Assembly: GCA_017987895.1 (NCBI GenBank)
Contig: JAGNSU010000015.1
Span: 1-49,129, forward strand
Direction: 5' to 3'
Origin: Flavobacteriales bacterium
GTDB lineage: Bacteria > Bacteroidota > Bacteroidia > Flavobacteriales_F > PHOS-HE28
DNA length: 49,129 bases
Positions 32,101 through 37,755 of the stretch are shown piece after piece. The translations under genes and the position numbers were made by a program. Under the pieces are notes generated by a model that worked only from the letters and a program-made list of their open reading frames with translations, did no database searches and was not told the DNA's origin. Within the stretch, counting starts at the first letter, position 1; each line of letters begins with the position of its first letter.

Positions 32101-32194
32101 CATAGATGATCTCCCCACCGGCGACGTGCGTGGCTTTCGCAACGTTCCAGGAAAGAGTGGAAAGGGCGACTAGTGCAAGGAGTTTACGGTGCAT
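29123..32194 (-). CDS. Gliding-motility C-terminal (CHU_C) surface protein with PKD domain
   Basis: A 1023-residue T9SS type B cargo protein. After a signal peptide (LLALVALSTLSWNVAKA) the mature start THVAGGEIIYECLGNGQYQF matches a recurrent Bacteroidota surface-protein module (THivGGEm.YdCLG...Y.i.L..YRDC). The middle has several Ig/cadherin-like and cysteine-bearing beta units. A PKD domain occurs near residues 875-940 (PFVVSFDNTS, FTWTFGDSTG, YTFEAAGTYVVTL). The C-terminus is a canonical CHU_C: VEIPNVFSPNGDGDNDAF, MTIFNRWGQKVHEA, EGTYFYVFIG and a final KRQGHITLVR. The predicted fate is secretion and cell-surface attachment or release by T9SS. Binding target unknown. A TATCTTCG element precedes the start and a strong terminator follows. 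Confidence 0.93.
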   Translation of the reverse strand: MHRKLLALVALSTLSWNVAKATHVAGGEIIYECLGNGQYQFSLILYRDCAGTTLGTSYTLDFTSPCGNQSLTVDVDTVFEVSQLCEDQLPFSSCNGGNLPGLEQHVFTGTITLPPCDFWTASWSLCCRNDAISNLQTPGTYDGYLETSMNNEDYPCDNSPVFTNAPIPYVCLNQPVVYSYGVYDPDGDSLSYALISAMTTGGVPIPYVFPYTFLEPIQAGLTFDPFTGLLQFTPNAIGNYVVVMEVTQYDEDGNVIGTTLRDMQFVVIACSNQAPDPSTCITNFSGSAVNTGCASIELCESDNFCFDVVISDPDLGDTLTFTSNVQQNLPGATISATGTNPITLTVCWTAQPGNSGFFPFTVTVEDGNCPISAFQTFVFSTNVLQRTSAGPDQTICGPQIAEIEAEGGLTFVWSIIPGGDPITGQNFTCLDPPFCSEVIADPNSTTSYIVTSDLAGTCINADTVTVFVVSDFTFAVTQSDDTLCLGETAQLLAVPNPNLPGYTFEWVPSLGLSADDIADPIAGYSQPGSYAYTVEITSPDGCVKQDTTLGLVVLPGFVPDFTLTVADSSFCEGQGTTFTVDIDNSPPIYCGPNYAGCTSGIVADFELGTGVDQGTTTSYPAPYGNWYNSTRHQVLIRASELLALGFTGGTINELSMNIAVVNGLSLYPGWSIQMGCTTLDSLDINDGFVSGLTQVFGPTDVNIVAGWNNYVLNPGFNWDGVSNVVVEFCFSNYPNGFTQNSPTFYTTTSYTSVIYNFTDGANLCDTVTPPFFNQGESNQRPNMRFRVCAGVNEDLLVFSWSPTDGLSDPNGPITNVVPIATPAVYTVTVGDPNLGCYGTATATTYWDPPADVSFVPLPTNEGVAPFVVSFDNTSSGNVTSFTWTFGDSTGTSNEFEPGYTFEAAGTYVVTLYGVSDQGCTGFYQDTIVVLPDPVVEIPNVFSPNGDGDNDAFSYRDLRGFKQVEMTIFNRWGQKVHEAPVTVSNNTIWRPETSVAEGTYFYVFIGQGNDGSEVKRQGHITLVR

Positions 32195-32213
32195 CGTGTG
32201 TCGTTAAGGCGGT

Positions 32214-32221
32214 CGAAGATA
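32214..32221 (-). promoter_or_regulatory. -7-like promoter element TATCTTCG
   Basis: TATCTTCG on the minus strand lies 19 bases before the CHU_C gene ATG (32194), in the 79-base divergent gap with pbpC. It is identical to the element at 3151-3158. GTTCC-CTC-GGAAC, a small palindrome, lies just upstream. On the plus strand TACCGTTG (32254-32261) may serve pbpC. Confidence 0.45.
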
Positions 32222-32273
32222 AGGTTCCCTCGGAACAAGGTTCGGAACTTGCGTACCGTTGCTCCCCGCTGCC

Positions 32274-34631
32274 ATGACGCGCCCAGTTCCGTCCAGGTTG
32301 TCCCGACGTGTTGTGCGCTGGGCCCTAGCATGTTCCGTGCTCCTCCTTGCCGGGTTCTCACTTCTCTGGTCGACCACAGGTCCGGCCTGGTTCGACAAGC
32401 CTCTTTCGCGCACCGTTCTGGACCGGAACGGGGAACTCCTGGCGGGGGCCGTAGCGGCTGACGGACAATGGCGTTTGCCGCCTGCCTCCGATAGCGTTGC
32501 CGACCGGTTCGGGACCTGCTTGGAACAGTTCGAGGACCGGCATTTCCGTTCCCACTGTGGGATCCATCTTCCTTCCCTGTTCCGCGCTCTGGGCCAGAAT
32601 ATACGCTCCGGTCATATCGTCCAGGGTGGTAGCACCATCACCATGCAAGTAGCGCGAATGAGCCGTGGTGGACCACGCACCCTTTGGAACAAACTCGCGG
32701 AGACCTGGCTTGCCCTCGGAATGGAACTTCAATGTAGCAAGGACGAGATCATGGCATTGTTCGCGGCGAACGCCCCATTTGGTGGTAATGTGGTGGGGCT
32801 TGAGGCCGCATGCTGGCGCTATCTCGACCACTCGAGCGGTGACTTAAGTTGGGCGGAAGCCGCCACCTTGGCGGTGCTACCGAACGCACCGGGGCTTGTG
32901 CATCCCGGCCGATCACGGGAGGCGCTACGTGCCAAACGCGATCGGTTGCTCGACCGCTTATTGGAGATCGAAGTGCTGGACAGCCTTGAATGGTCGCTGG
33001 CCCGCAACGAGCCCCTGCCTGAGGGTCCGCAAGCGCTCCCGCTGAGAGCACCACACCTGCTTCTCCGATCGGAAGTCTCGGGATCAGCCCTACGTACAAC
33101 GGTCGATGGTGCTTTGCAGGACCGGGTCATGGCAGTGGCCGAGCAACATGGGAGACGACTGCTCGAAGATCGGATCCACAATGCGGCCGTGCTCGTGATG
33201 CACGTTCCAACCGGGGAGGTCCTCGCCTACGTTGGAAATCTGGCGGCCGCTGGTGACGCCCACGCGGGAAGCATGGACCTGGTCCGGGCGCAGCGGAGCA
33301 CCGGCAGCCTGTTGAAGCCCTTTCTGTTCGCAGCCATGCTCGAGCACGGCGAATTGTTACCGGACATGCTCGTGGCCGACCTCCCCACCCAATATGAAGG
33401 GTTCAGCCCGCAGAACTATGACCAGAAATACCGAGGAGCGGTACCGGCGGCCGAAGCGCTCTCACGATCGTTCAATGTGCCCGCCGTGCGCGCGCTCCGT
33501 CGGCACGGGGTGGAGCGGACATTGGGCCTCTTGCGCGACTTAGGGCTCTTTGGCCTTGACCGACCTGCGGAGCACTACGGACTTAGTTTGATCTTGGGCG
33601 GTGGCGAAAGCAGCTTGTGGGAATTGTGCGGAGCATACGCGACCCTGGGGCGCATTCGATATGCGCATGGACGCACCGCTTGGGACGGATACCCAGTGGT
33701 GCATGCACCTGTGTTGTGCGCGAACGCACCACGGGACCGCACCGCAGCCTCCGTCCCACTCTCCGCTGGGCCCGTACACCTCACCCTTGATGCGTTGACC
33801 AGGTCGCAACGACCTGCAGAGGAACAAGGCTGGCAAAGGTTCGCGGGTGCCAGAAACATCGCATGGAAGACCGGGACGAGCTATGGCCACCGGGACGCTT
33901 GGGCCATCGGGGTGAGCGGGACCTATTGCGTGGGGGTGTGGTGCGGCAATGCCAGTGGAGAGGGACGGCCAGGTCTTACAGGGGCGCTCGCAGCCGCACC
34001 CTTGCTCTTCGAAGTTTTCGGGGTACTACCCGTCGGTGAGATGCCCGAGGTGCCGTTCGACGATCTTGTCCAACTGACGATCTGCCGGAAAAGCGGGCAT
34101 CGTAGCACCGCGATCTGCCCCGAAACGGATACCACCTGGGTCCCTCGTTCGGGCGCACGCACGGAGCCCTGTCCTTACCATCGCTTAATACCTGTCTCAG
34201 GGGATCACAAGGCGCGCTTGGCCGTCAACGAGGGCGGAGCGCTTATGCCCTGGTTCGTTCTCCCTCCGGCGATGGAATCCTACTATGCTCCCCGGGACCC
34301 TAGTTATGTACGCCTTCCTCCGTGGCGCCGACCTGAGCTGAACTCGGCGGATAACGATGTGATGGAACTGATCTACCCGGGGCCCGAAGCCGCAGTGCTC
34401 CTGGCCACGGAACTGGATGGTGTTCGTGGCCGGGTCGTCGCCGAAGCCGCACATCGGGACCGAACCACCAGCATCCATTGGCATCTGGACCGAGTATTCG
34501 TGGCCACCACCCACGGGGACCACCGCCTGGCCCTTGCCGTAGGTCCTGGAACACACCACTTACATTTGACGGATACCCAAGGCCGGTCCATCGGTCGCTC
34601 CTTCCAGGTTTCCGTACCCGCGCGACCATGA
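32274..34631 (+). CDS. pbpC: Penicillin-binding protein 1C
   Basis: A 785-residue bifunctional class A PBP of the 1C type, which polymerises and may cross-link peptidoglycan. An N-terminal membrane anchor (about residues 15-37) precedes a GT51 domain with the catalytic-Glu motif FEDRHFRSHCGI and GGSTITMQVARM. The transpeptidase domain has the SxxK motif SLLK (S345, K348), SFN and WKTGTSYG. A C-terminal PBP1C-type beta domain (IYPGPEAAVLLATEL to the end) is present. ATG 32274 is chosen over a TTG at 32259 because the latter adds only five residues and is a weak start. It is divergent from the CHU_C gene, and its stop overlaps the next ATG as ATGA. PBP1C normally neighbours alpha-2-macroglobulin. 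Confidence 0.95.
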   Translation: MTRPVPSRLSRRVVRWALACSVLLLAGFSLLWSTTGPAWFDKPLSRTVLDRNGELLAGAVAADGQWRLPPASDSVADRFGTCLEQFEDRHFRSHCGIHLPSLFRALGQNIRSGHIVQGGSTITMQVARMSRGGPRTLWNKLAETWLALGMELQCSKDEIMALFAANAPFGGNVVGLEAACWRYLDHSSGDLSWAEAATLAVLPNAPGLVHPGRSREALRAKRDRLLDRLLEIEVLDSLEWSLARNEPLPEGPQALPLRAPHLLLRSEVSGSALRTTVDGALQDRVMAVAEQHGRRLLEDRIHNAAVLVMHVPTGEVLAYVGNLAAAGDAHAGSMDLVRAQRSTGSLLKPFLFAAMLEHGELLPDMLVADLPTQYEGFSPQNYDQKYRGAVPAAEALSRSFNVPAVRALRRHGVERTLGLLRDLGLFGLDRPAEHYGLSLILGGGESSLWELCGAYATLGRIRYAHGRTAWDGYPVVHAPVLCANAPRDRTAASVPLSAGPVHLTLDALTRSQRPAEEQGWQRFAGARNIAWKTGTSYGHRDAWAIGVSGTYCVGVWCGNASGEGRPGLTGALAAAPLLFEVFGVLPVGEMPEVPFDDLVQLTICRKSGHRSTAICPETDTTWVPRSGARTEPCPYHRLIPVSGDHKARLAVNEGGALMPWFVLPPAMESYYAPRDPSYVRLPPWRRPELNSADNDVMELIYPGPEAAVLLATELDGVRGRVVAEAAHRDRTTSIHWHLDRVFVATTHGDHRLALAVGPGTHHLHLTDTQGRSIGRSFQVSVPARP

Positions 34632-35167
34632 TCCGGTCCATCGTATTTTCTCTTGTCCTGGCGCACTCCTTCCCATGTAGTGCGCAACCCGACACGCTTT
34701 GGGTACCCACGGAAAATGAGGTAAGAGCTTACCAGGTGGTTTATGGCCCCTTGCGCGATACGGTCGCATTCACCCACTTCGGCCGCTACGCGTTCGATAC
34801 CACCCGCGTCGCGGTACGGCTCGGGTACAAACGTGGAAAGCCCAGCGGAGTGTACCGCGCGTTCTTCCCGGACGGAAGACCGCTCATCTTCGCGGTGTAT
34901 GGCTGGGGCTCCCTTCACGGGGATTGGACCGAATATGATGAGTTCGGTCACATCACCTTGAAAGGAAAATACCGTATGGGTAAGCGCGAGGGCACCTGGG
35001 CTTTCCGCAAGGAGGGCATCGTGGGTCACTACAAGAATGGGATGAAACATGGCAAATGGCGCTACTACAAGGACGGAAAAGTGGCTTGGGTGGAGAAGTA
35101 CCACAAAGACCAGCTCAAGCAAGGCAGCACGTACCGGATCCTTGGCATGAAAATTCCGAGCAAGTGA
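34628..35167 (+). CDS. Exported MORN/YwqK-like repeat protein
   Basis: A 179-residue exported protein with MORN-like repeats, as in proteins often annotated 'toxin-antitoxin system YwqK family antitoxin', a label that is not functional evidence. A short signal peptide (SIVFSLVLAHSFPCSAQ) is followed by a variable part and four or five short repeats: GKPSGVYRAFFPDG, GSLHGDWTEYDEFG, GKREGTWAFRKEG, GMKHGKWRYYKDGK. Such repeats form a rigid beta-hairpin array. ATG 34628 overlaps the pbpC stop (ATGA), which points to translational coupling and a shared job near the wall. A PBP1C partner or scaffold is inferred from position only. Confidence 0.83.
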   Translation: MIRSIVFSLVLAHSFPCSAQPDTLWVPTENEVRAYQVVYGPLRDTVAFTHFGRYAFDTTRVAVRLGYKRGKPSGVYRAFFPDGRPLIFAVYGWGSLHGDWTEYDEFGHITLKGKYRMGKREGTWAFRKEGIVGHYKNGMKHGKWRYYKDGKVAWVEKYHKDQLKQGSTYRILGMKIPSK

Positions 35168-35236
35168 TGTCCCGGGCAACCCGTCGAACCTCCCATCCGT
35201 TCCATCCCTGATCCACACGAACTTCAGCAACAGCAG

Positions 35237-36835
35237 ATGAACCGACCCACCGTCCTTTTTCTGATCAGCCTGCAAGCGGGACTTTCTTTCGCGCAGAGCC
35301 AGCCCACCACCAAAGCCAGCAAGGTCGAAGCGCTGCTCTACCATATCGACCGCATGTACGTGGACAGCGTGGATGATGAGGCGCTGGTGGACGAGGCCAT
35401 CGTGAGCATCCTCGCGGAGCTCGATCCCCATTCGATCTACATCCCGAAAGAGGAGTTGGACGAGGTGAACGAACCGCTCAAGGGGAATTTCGAAGGGATC
35501 GGTGTCCAGTTCAATATCGTCGAGGACACGATCTATGTGGTGGACGCGATCGTCGGCGGTCCCAGCGAACGCCTGGGCATCAGGGCGGGTGATCGCATCG
35601 TGAAGATCGAGGACGAGACCGTCGCCGGTGTCAAGTTCAAGAACAGCGACGTGATGAAGCGCTTGCGCGGCAAGAAGGGCACCAAGGTGAACGTGACGGT
35701 GGTGCGGCGCGGTGAGAAAGAACCCCTGGAATTCGCCATCGTCCGTGACAAGATCCCCATTTACAGCGTAGAGTCCGCCTATATGGCAACGCCTGGCGTG
35801 GGCTATGTCAAGGTGAGCCGTTTCAGCGCCACCACCACGAAAGAGGTGCGGGACAAACTGGACGAACTCCGCGCTAAGGGCATGGTGGACCTGGTGCTGG
35901 ACCTACAGGGCAACGGGGGCGGCTACCTGCGTTCCGCCATCGAGATGGCCGATGAGTTCCTGGCCGACCATAAGTTGATCGTGTATACCGAAGGACGCAA
36001 TGCCCCTCGCGAGAACACCTATGCGACGAGCGAAGGACGGTTCGAGAAAGGCCGTTTGGTGGTGCTGGTGGACGAAGGTTCCGCCAGTGCGAGCGAGATC
36101 GTAACGGGGGCTGTGCAGGATTGGGACCGGGGGCTCGTTGTGGGTCGTCGCAGCTTTGGCAAAGGTCTGGTGCAGCGACCAGTGATGTTACCCGACGGAT
36201 CGGCCGTGCGTTTAACGGTTTCCCGGTACTACACGCCCAGCGGCCGGTGCATCCAGAAGCCCTATGACGAAGGGGTGGAGGCATACCGCAAGGAGCGCAG
36301 CGAGCGATTGGAACGTGGCGAACTCACCCATGCGGACAGCATCCATCCGCTCGATACCGCCCGGTTCTTCACCATGAACAAACGCGTTGTGTTCGGCGGT
36401 GGCGGCATCATGCCGGACATCTTCGTGGCCATCGACACATCCCTCAGCTCTGAGTATTTCGGAAAGCTGGTGCGCAAGGGGACCCTGAACACCTTCGCGC
36501 TTTCGTACGTCGATGCGAACCGGGAGACGCTCCTCCGGCAATTCGCGGCCGTCGAACCATTCATTCGCTCCTTCACGGTGAGCGATGACCTGATGAACGC
36601 ATTGGTAGCAGCGGGCGAGAAGGATGAGGTGAAGAAGGATGCCGATGGTCTCGCCCGTTCGCGCCCGCTCCTCGCACTTCGTCTGAAGGCGCTGATCGCC
36701 CGCGATCTTTGGGACAACTCCGCCTACTGGCAAGCCATCAACGCGGACAATCCCGTGGACAACAGCTACCAGAAAGCGTTGGATGCGCTTAGTGGCGACA
36801 CCTATGAGCGGATGGGCATCGCCCGCCAGCAGTAG
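35237..36835 (+). CDS. C-terminal processing peptidase, S41 family
   Basis: A 532-residue CtpA/Tsp-type serine protease of the periplasm. A signal peptide (LFLISLQAGLSFAQ) leads to an N-terminal helical part (LLYHIDRMYVDSVDDEALVD), a PDZ domain (FEGIGVQFNIVEDTIYVVDA...GIRAGDRIVKIEDE, roughly residues 75-165) and the S41 core. The Ser-Lys dyad is clear: S284 in EGSASASEIVTGA and K309 in RRSFGKGLVQ, 25 residues apart as in the family. LDLQGNGGGYLRSAIEMADEF is the conserved substrate-groove segment. A ~150-residue C-terminal extension (from about HPLDTARF) is typical of Bacteroidota members. It cleaves C-terminal tails of envelope proteins; the specific target here is unknown. It starts 69 bases after the MORN gene. 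Confidence 0.94.
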   Translation: MNRPTVLFLISLQAGLSFAQSQPTTKASKVEALLYHIDRMYVDSVDDEALVDEAIVSILAELDPHSIYIPKEELDEVNEPLKGNFEGIGVQFNIVEDTIYVVDAIVGGPSERLGIRAGDRIVKIEDETVAGVKFKNSDVMKRLRGKKGTKVNVTVVRRGEKEPLEFAIVRDKIPIYSVESAYMATPGVGYVKVSRFSATTTKEVRDKLDELRAKGMVDLVLDLQGNGGGYLRSAIEMADEFLADHKLIVYTEGRNAPRENTYATSEGRFEKGRLVVLVDEGSASASEIVTGAVQDWDRGLVVGRRSFGKGLVQRPVMLPDGSAVRLTVSRYYTPSGRCIQKPYDEGVEAYRKERSERLERGELTHADSIHPLDTARFFTMNKRVVFGGGGIMPDIFVAIDTSLSSEYFGKLVRKGTLNTFALSYVDANRETLLRQFAAVEPFIRSFTVSDDLMNALVAAGEKDEVKKDADGLARSRPLLALRLKALIARDLWDNSAYWQAINADNPVDNSYQKALDALSGDTYERMGIARQQ

Positions 36836-36883
36836 AAGGCTGTTAAGGGATCGTTAACGCCCCCAGGTTGGGCGTGGCCGGTG

Positions 36884-36891
36884 TATTTTCG
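36884..36891 (+). promoter_or_regulatory. -7-like element TATTTTCG
   Basis: TATTTTCG fits TAnnTTYG and lies 31 bases before the ATG of the DUF1573 gene (36923), in the gap after the S41 peptidase. A TTG at 36868-36870 is closer than the usual -33 spacing. Confidence 0.4.
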
Positions 36892-36922
36892 CGGCCACAA
36901 CCAACGACCAACCTACCAAGCG

Positions 36923-37459
36923 ATGAAAGAGACCGTCAAGATCGCGCTGCTGGCCATCATCGCCGGCACCTTGATCTATATGGCCGCCAGCGGCAGATCC
37001 ACGGGCAGCTCAACCAGTTCGGAAGAGGCCGCCAGCACGATGTCCGCCGCGCAACCGACCAAGCCGCCTGCTACGACCGCAGAGGCCAAGGCCTTCGATC
37101 CACTGGCCCAGCAGGCCAAGACGGAAGTGGACAACCGCCCGAAGACCACCGTGAACTTCGCGCAATACGAGCACGACTTCGGCAGCATCAAGCAGGACAG
37201 TGAGAACAAATACGTCTTCAAGTTCACCAACACCGGCAAAGAGCCGCTTCTGATCGAGAACGCCCAAGGTTCCTGCGGTTGCACGGTACCGAGCTATCCC
37301 AAAGAGCCGATCGCTCCGGGCGGCAGTGGCGAGATCGAAGTGGTTTACAAGCCGGGCAAGCAGGAGAACGCCCAGCAGAAAACGGTCACGGTAACAGCGA
37401 ACACCGAACCCAAGCAAACCACCTTGCGCATATCCGCCGATGTGAAGAAAGTGGGCTGA
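36923..37459 (+). CDS. DUF1573 domain protein
   Basis: A 178-residue envelope protein. The N-terminal hydrophobic segment (VKIALLAIIAGTLIYMAA) is a signal or anchor, followed by a Ser/Ala-rich linker of about 60 residues. The DUF1573 domain occupies the last ~105 residues: YEHDFGSIKQDSENKYVFKF, TNTGKEPLLIENAQGSCGCT with a CGC pair, YPKEPIAPGGSGEIEVVYKP, and a final TLRISADVKK. This Ig-like fold is very common in Bacteroidota envelopes, and its function is not established. I chose ATG 36923; a longer frame begins at a GTG (36881) that overlaps the promoter-like element. A strong terminator follows. Confidence 0.9.
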   Translation: MKETVKIALLAIIAGTLIYMAASGRSTGSSTSSEEAASTMSAAQPTKPPATTAEAKAFDPLAQQAKTEVDNRPKTTVNFAQYEHDFGSIKQDSENKYVFKFTNTGKEPLLIENAQGSCGCTVPSYPKEPIAPGGSGEIEVVYKPGKQENAQQKTVTVTANTEPKQTTLRISADVKKVG

Positions 37460-37479
37460 TCCAGTTCACCTCACCCCTT

Positions 37480-37513
37480 GAAGCCCTCCGATCACCGGGG
37501 GGCTTCTTCTTTT
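37480..37513 (+). terminator. Rho-independent terminator inside the convergent phhB 3' end
   Basis: An 11-base-pair stem (37480-37490 with 37496-37506, one T-G pair) with loop ATCAC is followed by TTCTTTT. It ends the DUF1573 transcript. The hairpin also encodes the last codons of the minus-strand dehydratase gene, whose TGA stop (37492-37494) lies in the loop. Confidence 0.85.
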
Positions 37514-37752
37514 CCACCTGCTACCCGGTCGATCGCCTTCGCCAAGGCGCGGTCCTTCTCGGTGATCGCTCCACCCGCATCGTGGGTGCTCAGCGCGATG
37601 TCGACCGTGTTCCAGGTATTCGTCCAAGTGGGATGGTGCCCGAGTTTTTCGGCTTCCATGGCCACCCGTGTCATGAAGGCGAACGCCTCGCTGAAATCCT
37701 TGAATTTGAAGCTGCGTTCCAGTCGGCCGTGCCGTTCGGTCCAGGTTCCCAT
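37492..37752 (-). CDS. phhB: Pterin-4a-carbinolamine dehydratase
   Basis: An 86-residue enzyme of the PCD/DCoH family. It dehydrates 4a-hydroxytetrahydropterin, recycling the cofactor of aromatic amino acid hydroxylases, in the cytosol. The full signature is visible: [20 protein letters not shown] then [21 protein letters not shown], with the catalytic HH-P histidines and the later TH-D. The protein starts near [20 protein letters not shown] and lacks the N-terminal helix of longer members; short forms like this are, from memory, usual in Flavobacteriia. It follows the S46 peptidase gene by three bases, in the same reading frame, with only a TGA and a GCC codon between. Its 3' end doubles as the terminator of the opposite gene. 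No hydroxylase gene is in the window. Confidence 0.92.
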   Translation of the reverse strand: MGTWTERHGRLERSFKFKDFSEAFAFMTRVAMEAEKLGHHPTWTNTWNTVDIALSTHDAGGAITEKDRALAKAIDRVAGGKEEAPR

Positions 37753-37755
37753 GGC

